Under the pieces are notes generated by a model. That model saw nothing but the letters and a program-made list of their open reading frames with translations, did no database searches and had not been told where the DNA came from. From DTKD01 sp964494345 (lineage in GTDB: Bacteria; Armatimonadota; UBA5829), in NCBI GenBank assembly GCA_964494345.1, contig CAZBSI010000013.1, positions 9,650-73,649 on the forward strand: 64,000 bases of DNA, read 5' to 3'. Below are positions 9,023 through 18,674 of the stretch, in pieces. The position numbers were made by a program, and so were the translations under genes. Numbering within the stretch: position 1 is the first letter of the stretch; the number at the start of each line of letters is the position of its first letter.

Positions 9023-9666
9023 TCCAACACCTCCATATCGACAGGTGAAAACAGGAATCTTTCAGCTTTCACATTGGACAAATTGCTGACTCCATGAGGA
9101 AGACATATAGCGACCAGAGAACAGTTTGGGCATCGAGCGTCATTGACTGGAGGCGGAAGCTCATCTGTCGCTAACAGTGCGCGAACAGCCTGGGCCGCAT
9201 TTAATGTCTGAACCCGCAAATCATCGGCGATTTCTACTTCTCGTCTAGCCTTGGATGAACTGGAGTAGATAGCGCCATAAGGGATTTTTACATCGAACAT
9301 TTCCTCCAGACAAATTGCCTGAGCACACAATTGAAGTTTATCCGGCATGCTTTTACGTTTGGGACCACGCTTGTACTCAACGGGATAAATCGAGCCATCA
9401 GCGTGGAACTCCACCACATCCGCTATGCCGTAGAGGCCATAGCGTTCAGACCAGACGGGCAGCGCTCTTTCTTCGACGATACCACCTGAGATCTTTTCAG
9501 TTGGCTCGTCGGCGCGTACGTGCGCCAACGAGCCTTGCAGCGTGAAGATGTTGTCTTCGAACAGGTTGTCGATGTGGATGAGTGCACATCTTCGAAGGCA
9601 ATAGCCGTATTGCGCTATTGCCGACAGCATAACAAACTGATTCTCAGCAAACTCTTCCGCGTTCAT
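9019..9666 (-). CDS. cas4: CRISPR-associated exonuclease Cas4
   Basis: This 215-residue RecB-family nuclease has an active-site segment running GIADVVEFH...YPVEYKRG, giving the D-(x)n-ExK metal site. An iron-sulfur cluster is indicated by one cysteine group near the N-terminus (YCLRRC) and a second near the C-terminus (CPNCSLVAIC). In type I-C systems Cas4 trims prespacers and enforces PAM selection and insertion orientation with Cas1-Cas2. Spacing is tight: three bases after cas7, and four bases of overlap with cas1. Confidence 0.95.
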   Translation of the reverse strand: MNAEEFAENQFVMLSAIAQYGYCLRRCALIHIDNLFEDNIFTLQGSLAHVRADEPTEKISGGIVEERALPVWSERYGLYGIADVVEFHADGSIYPVEYKRGPKRKSMPDKLQLCAQAICLEEMFDVKIPYGAIYSSSSKARREVEIADDLRVQTLNAAQAVRALLATDELPPPVNDARCPNCSLVAICLPHGVSNLSNVKAERFLFSPVDMEVLE

Positions 9667-9669
9667 CTT

Positions 9670-10632
9670 CTACCTCTCGATCACTTCAACGCCGGCAGGC
9701 AGGCGACCCATATGAACAGTGATGGTGTAGTCAGAGTAGCGCCGAGGAGATTGCCCTTCAGGAATGTTGGACGTCACCTCCACTATTTTCCCGAGATCGA
9801 GTAACTCATGTGCTGGCGCGCAGCCCAGCATGGCCTGTCGTTTTCGCTGCTCAGGGTCGAAATCGACGCCTGTGTGCTTGAATATAACCAGCTTACGAGC
9901 GCTCATAAGCCCCTTGCTGGCAGAACGATCGTGGTCATACATGTTCAAAAGCGCTTCCCAAAACAGCTCAAGATCACCTTCTGAGAAACCAGTGCCTCTC
10001 AAGTAGTCATCCCGCTGAGCCAAATGTGCGCTGATGAAGCCCTTCGCGACGTACAAACCGTAGGGTATGAGAGATTTTCGTCCTATCGTTCGGAGTTTGT
10101 CTTCGTCTTGCTCCGCCTCCCACTTCTTATATTCCGCTACCCCACCCTTCACGTCCTCAGATACCGCCATTCGTGTGATAGCGAAATCGAGAGGCAAAAC
10201 CGGGTCCAGAGAGCGCGCAAAAGTGAACTGCACGGGGCCGCGAACTTGTCCTGCGTTGGAACCAGTGCTCATTACTGCACCAAAGCATCGAACATCATAG
10301 AAGTTGTCGCACATCCACTCCCGCTTCTTATCCACTGCGCCCCTGGTCTTCTGCTGTTTCTCCTCCGCGGGATTGGCCTCTTGAGCCATCATAATCTTCG
10401 TATTGAGATTGGTGGCGTGTTCAACGAATATGGCATTTGGGACTTTATTGCCACGCGCTATCTGCACATAGTTTCGCACTCGGCGCTTGAGGGCTACGTC
10501 GGAGACCAGCCCGTGCATATCTTCGGGATCAATCCTTGGAGCGTTAGCCGCATCAGGATCGCCATTAGGATTGCCATTTTCGCAATCGAAGAAGTAGAGA
10601 AACTCGTAGCGGTTCGATATTGGATTATTCAT
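9670..10632 (-). CDS. cas7: Type I-C Cascade backbone protein Cas7 (Csd2)
   Basis: I choose the ATG at 10632, giving 320 residues, because AGGAGG lies nine bases upstream. The frame can be extended to 10650, but that adds MRRILQ with no ribosome binding site. The start FLYFFDCENGNPNGDPDAANAPR is characteristic of Csd2/Cas7c. Cas7 polymerises along the crRNA spacer and forms the backbone of the interference complex. It overlaps the end of cas8c by eight bases, so it is probably translated by coupling. Confidence 0.95.
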   Translation of the reverse strand: MNNPISNRYEFLYFFDCENGNPNGDPDAANAPRIDPEDMHGLVSDVALKRRVRNYVQIARGNKVPNAIFVEHATNLNTKIMMAQEANPAEEKQQKTRGAVDKKREWMCDNFYDVRCFGAVMSTGSNAGQVRGPVQFTFARSLDPVLPLDFAITRMAVSEDVKGGVAEYKKWEAEQDEDKLRTIGRKSLIPYGLYVAKGFISAHLAQRDDYLRGTGFSEGDLELFWEALLNMYDHDRSASKGLMSARKLVIFKHTGVDFDPEQRKRQAMLGCAPAHELLDLGKIVEVTSNIPEGQSPRRYSDYTITVHMGRLPAGVEVIER

Positions 10633-12514
10633 CTGTAGAATCCTCCTCATCAGTTATGATTTCAATATCTCGCTCTGAAAGCCCGGCATCTGTTTCCGGT
10701 TTTCTGGCGTTGTCGAAAGCGATCTGTTGATAGTAACCCAGTGCAAAGAGGCTTTGTTCTTCGAGGTTGAGAGTTTTAGGCATAGCATCTTTGAGCTTGC
10801 CGTAGATATCAGCCACGCGATTGGTATACCAGTTGCCTAATCCCGGGCCGTACTTCGCGCTAATCTTTGCGATGTGATGATTGCTCAACGTGATCAACCT
10901 GGGAAACACCATCGCAGGAGTAGAGCTTGCGGCGCCGTAGAAACGCTGTATTACGTTAGCCCCGACGTTGCCCAAGGCTACCCATTGGATTCTCCTCAGG
11001 ATAGCCATTAGCCGTCCGCATTGATAGGCAATGCCTGGGTGATTTTCATTGAGATAAGGTGTCATTGCGCATGTTCCTCCGTTCTTTCTGATGTGATAGA
11101 CTTTCAAAAGCGCCATTCTCGCATGGATAAGCGAGATTAAATTCGCTCGATCTCTTGCCTTTGGATCCGAAGCGTCCTCGTGTTTGCCGGTCTGAATGAA
11201 CCGGCTATTGAGTGACACTATTTTGGCGAGAGCGCTGTAGGGAATGGGCGCGTTTTTTTGCAACGATGCGCGCCAAAGTTGGCGGGCCTGGGGCTGGATT
11301 GGACGTGTCCAGTCGAGGTACTTCTGTTCTCTGCCCCTGGGTAGGAGTAGAGATGTGGCCAAGCGTTCTATGCCAGGGTCTTTGGCAGGGCGGGAGCCAT
11401 ACAGGTGGACTATTTGCAGGTCGCTGAACCATTGGTATATGTTTTCGACCAAGTCTTCGAAACGTCCGTCCATCCAGTCCCGGACCATCACTCTTCCTGA
11501 CGCTCCGGATACACTGAGCGCATAATACAGCCCGCCTGCTAAATCGGGACGCTCCCCCTTGCGAATTGAGGTTAAAAGCTTGCGTGCGCTTTCAACCGCC
11601 GTGGCTTCATCCTGTTTTTCTTGTTTATGAGCGGATGGGTTCTTCAACCAATCTAGTACATTGTCTTCCTGCGGAACAGGTTTGTTGTACCAATGTAACA
11701 TTTTAGCGCCGGCTATCGGCTGGTCGCTGTTTTCGATCAGTCTGTTGAGAGCAGATCTGTAGGCAGACGCCGCCGTACTAGAAATTGCACAATTAGCAGA
11801 TTGATCGAAGCCAAAGGAGGTAAAAGCTTCCTTGTCGAAGCAGATCATCGCTTCACCAGTGGAGAGACCTCCGACATTGCTGAGGCCGAGAATCTTGGGA
11901 TGCGTAGATAGCGGTTCCGCCATTTCACCAGTGATGAAACAGCGCATCAATACAGCTTCATCATTTTGGGGCTTGCCTAAACCAACTCGAAAACTGCGCC
12001 ACCAGTCGTGCCAATCTGACGATTCGACAGGGAAAGCAGAGCCGATGGATATTGTAACTTTGTCGCCCAACCTGGCTTGTTTATTCAGATCGTTGTGAAT
12101 TCGATCGAATGCTACTACCTCTTCTAAAGAATCAGATACATATCCTAGTTGAGGCATTGCAGAGGCGGCATCGCGCAGCAGATTTACAAAATATCCTCGC
12201 TTGGCTTCAATCTTCTCTTTGTTGGCGGCCTCATCGTCGTCGTTTTTGAAAATCAAGCCGATTACTTGAGCAGTTTCGATAAGAAAGTGGCTACGATATT
12301 CGGAACCGCCCACCAGTTCAGATTGTTGTAAATCCGGGCAGGTTGAAAACTCCCTACCTCGATTACCTTTGCTGCCTGTGTCGCCAAGTTCCAGCAAGTT
12401 AAGATACCGACCGGCCTGATCGAAGCACAACGCCCACTTCACTGTCTTAGGTACGAATCCCGGCTCGGCTGTTAGTTTGTGATCGCGAGCATATCTTACT
12501 AGATTGCTTAGCAC
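10625..12514 (-). CDS. cas8c: Type I-C large subunit Cas8c (Csd1)
   Basis: At 629 residues, beginning MLSNLVRYARDHKL and containing KWALCFDQAGRYLNLLELGD and a long helical C-terminal half, this matches Csd1/Cas8c in size and layout. Cas8c recognises the PAM and helps open the target for Cas3. In type I-C an internal start in the 3' end of this gene makes the small subunit Cas11c. A methionine near MALLKVYHIRKNGG (codon near 11115) is one possible internal start, but I did not find a convincing ribosome binding site for it. It overlaps cas5 by seven bases and cas7 by eight. Confidence 0.93.
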   Translation of the reverse strand: MLSNLVRYARDHKLTAEPGFVPKTVKWALCFDQAGRYLNLLELGDTGSKGNRGREFSTCPDLQQSELVGGSEYRSHFLIETAQVIGLIFKNDDDEAANKEKIEAKRGYFVNLLRDAASAMPQLGYVSDSLEEVVAFDRIHNDLNKQARLGDKVTISIGSAFPVESSDWHDWWRSFRVGLGKPQNDEAVLMRCFITGEMAEPLSTHPKILGLSNVGGLSTGEAMICFDKEAFTSFGFDQSANCAISSTAASAYRSALNRLIENSDQPIAGAKMLHWYNKPVPQEDNVLDWLKNPSAHKQEKQDEATAVESARKLLTSIRKGERPDLAGGLYYALSVSGASGRVMVRDWMDGRFEDLVENIYQWFSDLQIVHLYGSRPAKDPGIERLATSLLLPRGREQKYLDWTRPIQPQARQLWRASLQKNAPIPYSALAKIVSLNSRFIQTGKHEDASDPKARDRANLISLIHARMALLKVYHIRKNGGTCAMTPYLNENHPGIAYQCGRLMAILRRIQWVALGNVGANVIQRFYGAASSTPAMVFPRLITLSNHHIAKISAKYGPGLGNWYTNRVADIYGKLKDAMPKTLNLEEQSLFALGYYQQIAFDNARKPETDAGLSERDIEIITDEEDSTDE

Positions 12515-13248
12515 GGGTGCGCCTCCTCTCCGGGCTTGAGCACTGCATCAGAGTAGTAGTGCGGAACCTGGAGTACTCCTCCTAGTATTGTTGCATCGAA
12601 CAAACTGACTGAAGGTGCATCTGTCGAAGCGCCTGTTCTTGAAAGATCAAACACGTCATAGAGCATCAACCCAATGTCCAGGTTAACATCTGCCGGGGAC
12701 GACATCTGCTCAGTTTGTTCAACATAGCGAAAGAACGCAGCGAATTCTCGGCAGCCCAAATATGGCTGATAGATGCATTGACCTGACCTGGCTCGACGCT
12801 TAAATTGAGGCTCAATTTGGTTAAGCGCCTCCTGTCCTCCGCTTCTGGGCTCTGCATGCGCGTAGATTCGATAAGCGACATTTTTTAGAGCCATTGTCTG
12901 TCGCTGGGTACGTCCTTTTTGATCTGTGCCCAGCAAATCTTTGCCACCATCAGCAAATATGGGGTCAGGCTCGAAAGTTTCCTTCATCCATTTTGCTACC
13001 GATGCAGAGCTGATTTTGTCCTTGACTTCGTTTCTACGAAGTGCGATGTAGCGCGGTGGCTTGAGCAATTCAATTTTTTCCACTTGCCAGTAGAAATCCA
13101 TGGTTTTCTTCCAGTAGATGGCATCGAAGATTGCTCGCGCCGCCGATGGGGTGATGACCGGATAACTGAATCTTTCGACTTTCATTTCCGGTCGCGAGAA
13201 ACACGCAAAGTCACCCCAGACTTCCAGTGTTTGTGTTCTTGGCTGCAT
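12508..13248 (-). CDS. cas5: Type I-C Cas5c pre-crRNA processing endonuclease
   Basis: This 246-residue Cas5 starts QTLEVWGDFACFSRPEMKVERFSYPVITPSAARAIFDAIYWK, the conserved N-terminal RAMP segment of Cas5d/Cas5c. Type I-C has no Cas6. Cas5c itself cuts the repeat RNA at the base of its hairpin and stays bound to the 11-nt handle. The repeat here, with a 9-bp stem followed by AGGATTGAAAC, fits that mode. AAAGGAGG lies five bases before the start codon. The gene has its own promoter at 13339-13367, separate from cas3. Confidence 0.95.
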   Translation of the reverse strand: MQPRTQTLEVWGDFACFSRPEMKVERFSYPVITPSAARAIFDAIYWKKTMDFYWQVEKIELLKPPRYIALRRNEVKDKISSASVAKWMKETFEPDPIFADGGKDLLGTDQKGRTQRQTMALKNVAYRIYAHAEPRSGGQEALNQIEPQFKRRARSGQCIYQPYLGCREFAAFFRYVEQTEQMSSPADVNLDIGLMLYDVFDLSRTGASTDAPSVSLFDATILGGVLQVPHYYSDAVLKPGEEAHPC

Positions 13249-13338
13249 ATTGCCTCCTTTCTGTTTTCACATAAGATTAATTCTATTTCAATCCACAGTA
13301 GTTACATCAGATTGATACTGACGTCTTACTGCCAGAGC

Positions 13339-13367
13339 ATCGTAGCATGCAAGCAAAACCTTGTCAA
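13339..13367 (-). promoter_or_regulatory. Promoter of the cas5-cas8c-cas7-cas4-cas1-cas2 operon
   Basis: Minus strand: -35 TTGACA (13367-13362), 17-base spacer, -10 TACGAT (13344-13339). It lies about 90 bp before the cas5 start. The 5' leader that follows contains CTGTGGATTGAAATAG (13298-13283), resembling the 3' end of type I-C repeats. Confidence 0.7.
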
Positions 13368-13401
13368 TAGGTATTATGAAAAACAATTTGATATATGTTT
13401 G

Positions 13402-15660
13402 CTATCCGTACCATGATGCATGGCTTTGCGGTACTATCAGCCCCAGTTTGTCATCATAGTCTTCTGGTGCACAGTAGATATACCAGTCTGTTTGCTCACG
13501 GTCGTGTTTCGCCATAATACGATCGAGCCTTTCCCAGATGACGCTTTGATTCGGAGGGTTGTGAATTGAGATAGTCAGTGGCCGGGCCCGTTTTATCCAG
13601 TCGGCAGTCAAACCTGTGAGACGCACTTCATCGGCCAAAGATTGATAGGTGTCTATCATGGGCCCGTATGGCACAAGAATGTTCAAGGTGTTCTCTTTTA
13701 TCAACCGGTAAAGTGAGGCAACTTTTTCAAAGTCTTGAATCTCCACTGCGTCTGCTAACTTGCGAGCTAATTCATTTTGATGCGGAGCGGCAAGCGCATA
13801 CAGACGCTGATAGTATTCTGCGTAAAGGTCAACGTCGTGTATATCCATTTGGCTCGCGCTCCTGTCGCGAAGAAGCTGTTTTGTGATACTAGCTGCTTGC
13901 TCATAGCTTCCATCCGGATATTGCTCGTCTACCGGAATAAATACCTTTACATTGCCATTTGTATTTCCATTCCGATTACAACGGCCAGCGGCTTGAGCAA
14001 TAGATGTAAGGTCTGCAAACGCACGGTAGACATAAGGGAAATCCAAATCTACGCCAGCTTCGATGCATTGGGTGCTGACCATTTTACATGGTTTGCTATC
14101 AGCCAGCAGTTGTCTTACATCAGAGATTGTCTGCGTACGGTGGGCAGGACACATAGCAGTTGACAAATGATAAATGCCTTCACTCTCTGCTCCCTTAATT
14201 GTTTCAAATAACTCTCGAGCATGTCTCTTGAGGTTGACTATGCACAGGACCGATTTGAGTTCTGTGATCTCTGAAGCGACATCATCCCAAGATAAATGAC
14301 GATCCAAGCTGGGCCATTCCACGCAAGTACGGCGATTAGCAGTAAAATAATCCTGGTGTTCGGATATGATCTCGGTGGGTTCCCATCCAGTGGACTTATC
14401 ATCCAGTTGTTTGACCTCGTCCTGGATATGAGTGAACGCTGGTTGCGTAGCTGTAGAAAAGACTATCGATGTGCCATAGCGCTTTGAAAGATGAGATAGT
14501 GCAGCCAAAGTAGCAACCACCAAAGAGTTCGGGAGAGTCTGTACCTCATCAAACAGGATAATACTCTGCGCCAACCTGTGCAGTTTACGGCAAGCGGATG
14601 GAGTATTTGAAAATAGGGACTCAAGCAGTTGAACACTTGTTGTTATTACAATAGGCGCATCCCAGTTCTCCGCGAGCAGTCTTTGCCCATAATCATTTTC
14701 TGACGGCACTCGGTTCTGACGCGTGCTCGCTTCTGCAAGGCTATGGTGTTCGATAATATAGTGTGGGCCGAACAAAGGCTCTAATATGTTTCGGTATTCC
14801 AGAGCTGTCTGCTCGATAATGCTAAGAAATGGTATGACGAATACTATTCGCCGAAGTTTGTTTCTTATAGCATGACGAAGGGCAAACGCCAACATCGAGA
14901 GGGTCTTGCCTGATCCTGTAGGGGCCGTTAATGTCCACAAACCCACATCATTTTGCGCAGCCTCAACGCATGCGTTGTATATATTGTCACGCATGTTGTT
15001 AATGTTCGCCGAGGCTTTGGATTCCAACCGCAGCCTATTCATATGACTGGTGAGAGCTTCGTATGCAACAACAGGATTTAAATGCAGCCCGACTGGCCGA
15101 GATGTGGAATCAAAGTGTTTTTGCGTATCGAGATAATCAGCATCTACCAATGTAGAAAAAAGCATGCGAACGTCAAACATAGCTGATAATATCGTGTCAC
15201 AGTGTGACAGACAAGGATTGATGACTTCAGGGAGAGTGAGTGAATCGCTTTGCATTTTTTCCAAAATCGCGGCAGTGTTTTTTTCAGTGAGCCTTAAACC
15301 CAATGGGTGTCGCTCTGTAAGCTGGTCGAGGTCAAGTTTTTTAAGTGCTTCTATATTTGATTGTTGTAGCCCCGTATGATGTCCTTGAATGGCAAGTGCT
15401 GCTGCAATCAATTTGTGATCAAACAGCGCGATATGCGCCCCGGGCGACCAGTGATCCAATCCCCTTTCCAGACCTTTCAGCCGCTGCTGAAATAGGTATG
15501 AATACTTTCCTGCATCGTGGAGCAATCCAGCCACCCTGGCTTCCTCTTCCATTGCAAACGGCTGAGCGAAAGCTGCTGCAGCATTAGCTACCCGGCTAAG
15601 ATGTTCTGCTTGAGATTGCATACTGCCGGACGCACCTACGCTGTGGGCAAAATAGCGCAT
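13402..15660 (-). CDS. cas3: Cas3 HD-nuclease/helicase, type I-C
   Basis: I place the start at the ATG at 15660, seven bases after AGGAGG; an upstream start at 15684 lacks such a site. The 752-residue protein joins an N-terminal HD nuclease (EHLSRVAN, then LLHDAGKYSYLF at about residues 45-60, and GHHTG) to a superfamily 2 helicase. The helicase has a Walker A motif (TAPTGSGKT), a motif II box in the form FDEVQ, motif III STATQ and motif VI QAAGRCNRNG. Cas3 is recruited to target DNA by the Cas8c-Cas7-Cas5 complex and degrades the displaced strand. It is the first cas gene and is followed by a 153-bp gap with a second promoter, so effector and adaptation genes can be expressed separately from Cas3. 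Confidence 0.97.
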   Translation of the reverse strand: MRYFAHSVGASGSMQSQAEHLSRVANAAAAFAQPFAMEEEARVAGLLHDAGKYSYLFQQRLKGLERGLDHWSPGAHIALFDHKLIAAALAIQGHHTGLQQSNIEALKKLDLDQLTERHPLGLRLTEKNTAAILEKMQSDSLTLPEVINPCLSHCDTILSAMFDVRMLFSTLVDADYLDTQKHFDSTSRPVGLHLNPVVAYEALTSHMNRLRLESKASANINNMRDNIYNACVEAAQNDVGLWTLTAPTGSGKTLSMLAFALRHAIRNKLRRIVFVIPFLSIIEQTALEYRNILEPLFGPHYIIEHHSLAEASTRQNRVPSENDYGQRLLAENWDAPIVITTSVQLLESLFSNTPSACRKLHRLAQSIILFDEVQTLPNSLVVATLAALSHLSKRYGTSIVFSTATQPAFTHIQDEVKQLDDKSTGWEPTEIISEHQDYFTANRRTCVEWPSLDRHLSWDDVASEITELKSVLCIVNLKRHARELFETIKGAESEGIYHLSTAMCPAHRTQTISDVRQLLADSKPCKMVSTQCIEAGVDLDFPYVYRAFADLTSIAQAAGRCNRNGNTNGNVKVFIPVDEQYPDGSYEQAASITKQLLRDRSASQMDIHDVDLYAEYYQRLYALAAPHQNELARKLADAVEIQDFEKVASLYRLIKENTLNILVPYGPMIDTYQSLADEVRLTGLTADWIKRARPLTISIHNPPNQSVIWERLDRIMAKHDREQTDWYIYCAPEDYDDKLGLIVPQSHASWYG

Positions 15661-15705
15661 TAAAACACCTCCTTGTATGGACATTATTTAACAGCATTCG
15701 ACAGG

Positions 15706-15738
15706 AGTATATCACACGACGCTGTCAGATTCTGTCAA
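15706..15738 (-). promoter_or_regulatory. Putative cas3 promoter
   Basis: On the minus strand TTGACA (15738-15733) is followed after 18 bases by TGATAT (15714-15709). An overlapping TG-A-TATACT extended -10 lies slightly downstream at 21-base spacing. Either would start transcription about 50 bp before cas3. The -35 is strong, but the exact -10 is uncertain. Confidence 0.5.
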
Positions 15739-16604
15739 TGGGACGATAATGATCAGATAAGGTTTTTCGAAGATCCCCGGCAGTAAGTTCGTTTTTTTGC
15801 TTGAGTGTTTTATCCGTTGGGGTATAAGGCCAGTGCGCGCTTCGCGTGCCGCTTTACACCCCTACCCCTGCCTATGCTTGATCACTTCTGCCCAGCGGCC
15901 GCAGACAGCACAGAGCAATGCATTTAAGCGCTTACTGATTCGAAATGCAGGATACAGTGAAATATTAACCCTATCCAAGGTATTACTGCTGCTCGCGACA
16001 TTCAGCTGCTGGTGGGCTGAACACCGGACCGACTGACTTGCTCAGCCAAGGACTTCCAATGGGTCTTCTAGACAGGCTGCATAGAAACACGTTTGGCCAG
16101 TAACTTATAGAGCGCTTTGTCGATCGACTCGATCAGATATGTGTGAAGACCTGTGCTGCGATCAACGGAGGTGATCCGCATTATCTGGCGGATCTGCGTG
16201 TCTTGCAGCCATAAAATGATGAGATGCTGGTGTATCACTCAAGACGTATCTGGTTTACAAACAGGATCGTGGATTCTACTCGACAGATACTGAGCGCTGG
16301 AAGCATTTTTCGGCGTGGAAACACCATCGCATTCCTTAAAAGTATCTGCTCGCGCCACGACGTGGAGACGATGAAGAAACGCCTGTAATGGAGTATAATG
16401 AGCAGCGAACGCACTCCCGCAAGTACTGCTTCGGGGAGACTCTCCTGCCACGAAGTGATTCCCTGCACTTGGCAAGAGAAAAAGACTTGAGTCCCCTTGC
16501 AACACAAATGGCCGCGTCCTAGTGTGAGAGAACTCGCCACTGTCAGATTAATTCTTGACAAGTACAAGTTATTGTGGGGCACACTCCAAGAGAGTCCCTC
16601 CTGA
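15739..16604. other. Intergenic stretch with possible decayed coding remnants
   Basis: No convincing gene is visible between the cas3 promoter and the end of the AIPR gene. The stretch contains a copy of a 60-bp repeat (15829-15888). On the + strand around 16160-16320 there are short peptide-like fragments in one frame (for example AINGGDPHYLADLRV and GFYSTDTERWKHFSAWKHH) interrupted by stops, which suggests a degraded gene. I could not identify its family. Confidence 0.4.
15829..15888 (+). repeat. 60-bp dispersed repeat, copy A
   Basis: This segment aligns without gaps to 26983-27042 with 48 of 60 identical bases. It begins with a GC-rich near-palindrome (TGCGCGCTTCGCGTGCC) followed by a pyrimidine-rich run (ACACCCCTACCCCTGCC) and ends ATCACTTC. 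The two copies have the same orientation and bracket the GHKL-Z1-methyltransferase island. Hairpin-forming intergenic repeats of this sort are common, and an end-repeat role is only a possibility. Confidence 0.6.
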
Positions 16605-18674
16605 TCAAACTAACTCCAGCCCCAACTGGCAGCCTTCAGCGTGTAGCTTCTTTAGTGTCTCAAGCACCTTCAGGCTTTGCTTTTCACTTGGAACTTGCCC
16701 GGATTCAGCGACTCCAAGAATACTTGCTTCCGTTTCTGTTAAAAGGCCCCTGCTTGTTCCCCAGTTCTTCACTTCCTGCCACAGAGCACCTCCCGCATTC
16801 ACAACGGCAATCTGAGCTTGAATACCATTGAGCATCTTCTGATCCTTGATGGCCGCAGTCGCAATGTCCCGTTTGCTTTCAACTGCACGCAAACTGTCTA
16901 GCAGCCCCTCTGGCCACACTATCTCAAGTGCCACAACTCGGCTCCAGCACGCTTCCGTCTTTGCCCATTCTGTGACATTGCGCAGAGTTGGCGGCGAATC
17001 AACAATAACTTCATGAACTGCGCTTGCAGTAATGGTTAGCGCCTGTTTCATCCGTGCCGAAATCTCTTGTTTGCGCCAAACAGCATCGAAGTCACAACTC
17101 TGACCATTGCACTCTATACTTGCAGCAAACTTGGCAATGGCATACGTAACAACGTTGGCACGATAGCCACCCTGATACCAATCCTGTTCGGTTACTAACT
17201 TTTCTACTTCACGGAAGATGATCGCCTTGGCGATGGCGTGGCGGAAATACGCTTCATTAAAAACATCCGACTGCTTCGCCCACCTCTTGCCCACATTGTA
17301 GGCAAAGTGGGCAAAGTTCTTCTGTGCACCCTTGCTCACGATATTTGGGAATCCGCCCCACGAATTCAGAAACTTTGCAAGATCGGTCTTTGAAAAAACC
17401 TGGCGTTTGGGATACTCCAAGTCGAATTTCCGCCGTTGTGCAGGCGTGAGATTTGATCGGGCATCCTGATATTGCCCACGCGCACGCTCGTAGAACCATT
17501 TCGATTCGCGAAACGCTCCATCCGGGGATGGTGCGAATATCCGACGTGAAAACTCTTCCAGTCTAATGTGAAACGGGTGGTTGGAGAAGAAATCGGCGGC
17601 ACTAACCCGGTTCTGGCTGTTTGCGTATTCGGATATCTTCGGGACGACCTCCTCGGTGCGGGCTGGCTCAATTATTGATAACTTCATCTGAACGAAGACC
17701 TTCGAAAGGTCAACATCGTTCTTCTTGCTTGCCGCGTGGATTGAGGCGGTCGTCTGGCCGCCGTTGACGATCTGAAAGTTCTTGATACCGGTTAGTAGTA
17801 GACCGCCATCCTGTATTCGCGTTTCGACACTCTGAGCAGTTGCAGTAATTCCATTATTGTAAGCGAAGAACATCTCAGGATCGTTCTCGATTGTATTTCG
17901 TATCCCCTTATTGACATTGCTACGCGCCTGTAGAAACACCCTCACGTTCTGCTCAAGCAATCTTGCTCCCCAGCGATCATATATAGCTGCGATCTGCTGC
18001 CCAGGAACAACAACAAGATATGCTTCATAGTCTGCCTGAGCTAAATGTGCAGGCAGTGCAGGCATAGAACCTCCAAACTCCCCTTCAAGATCGATGATAA
18101 GATCCTCACGTCCATGTCCTGAGGTAGCAAAGCGGTGTAGCCGTCGCAGATCCCATACATTGTAGGTAAGCTGGATGCCGCTAACCTCTCCAGCCTCGTG
18201 CCCATCGACACGCGCGCTCAACACACGATTACTGATCAGGAATAGTCGCACCTTGTCTACATTCTGCCATCTGGTAGCTATCAAATCAGCCAGCCCAAAT
18301 GCGGGGCTGGTTTCTTCCAGTTCATCGCGAAATGTCGAATCGAAAGACTTAATCAGGAAATTGTGGGCACGCTTGAAGATAGCGTTCATTTCTGTTGCTG
18401 TGAGAGTTGCAATCTCTGGTGATTGGTTAAAATCGGCAATAATCAAGCTGAGAACCCCGCCCGATGCGACAGGATCGCCTCCATACCCGTCTATCCGCAA
18501 CCCTCGAGGTGTCTGGTAGTATGCCCTGTCTGCCGTCTCGAGTTCTCCGGCGTCGATAAGTTGTTCGCAAAAGACGCTAAAGAAGGCATCCTCAGCATAG
18601 CGCCCGTCTGCATCTGCCCGACCATAAACCTCCTGATTGAAATCGTTGTAGAACTCCTCCAGCTCAATCGCCAT
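16605..18674 (-). CDS. AIPR-family (abortive phage infection) protein
   Basis: The 689-residue product carries the hallmark central block of the AIPR family (PF10592): MFFAYNNGITATA at about residue 265 and FQIVNGGQTTASIHAA at about residue 298. Family members occur in restriction-like defence loci and are linked to abortive infection, but their biochemistry is poorly known. Here it is the last gene of a four-gene operon. Its start overlaps the DUF4420 stop by 11 bases, with GGAGAG five bases upstream of the ATG. No transmembrane segment is visible. It may act in DNA recognition or cleavage with the upstream PD-(D/E)XK protein and Z1 ATPase. Identification is strong, the role in this complex is inferred. 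Confidence 0.85.
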   Translation of the reverse strand: MAIELEEFYNDFNQEVYGRADADGRYAEDAFFSVFCEQLIDAGELETADRAYYQTPRGLRIDGYGGDPVASGGVLSLIIADFNQSPEIATLTATEMNAIFKRAHNFLIKSFDSTFRDELEETSPAFGLADLIATRWQNVDKVRLFLISNRVLSARVDGHEAGEVSGIQLTYNVWDLRRLHRFATSGHGREDLIIDLEGEFGGSMPALPAHLAQADYEAYLVVVPGQQIAAIYDRWGARLLEQNVRVFLQARSNVNKGIRNTIENDPEMFFAYNNGITATAQSVETRIQDGGLLLTGIKNFQIVNGGQTTASIHAASKKNDVDLSKVFVQMKLSIIEPARTEEVVPKISEYANSQNRVSAADFFSNHPFHIRLEEFSRRIFAPSPDGAFRESKWFYERARGQYQDARSNLTPAQRRKFDLEYPKRQVFSKTDLAKFLNSWGGFPNIVSKGAQKNFAHFAYNVGKRWAKQSDVFNEAYFRHAIAKAIIFREVEKLVTEQDWYQGGYRANVVTYAIAKFAASIECNGQSCDFDAVWRKQEISARMKQALTITASAVHEVIVDSPPTLRNVTEWAKTEACWSRVVALEIVWPEGLLDSLRAVESKRDIATAAIKDQKMLNGIQAQIAVVNAGGALWQEVKNWGTSRGLLTETEASILGVAESGQVPSEKQSLKVLETLKKLHAEGCQLGLELV

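Noticed and set aside
16235..16582. Minus-strand open frame of 115 codons between AIPR and the cas3 promoter
   Set aside because: No family resemblance, no ribosome binding site, and composition like random sequence. A decayed region is more likely.
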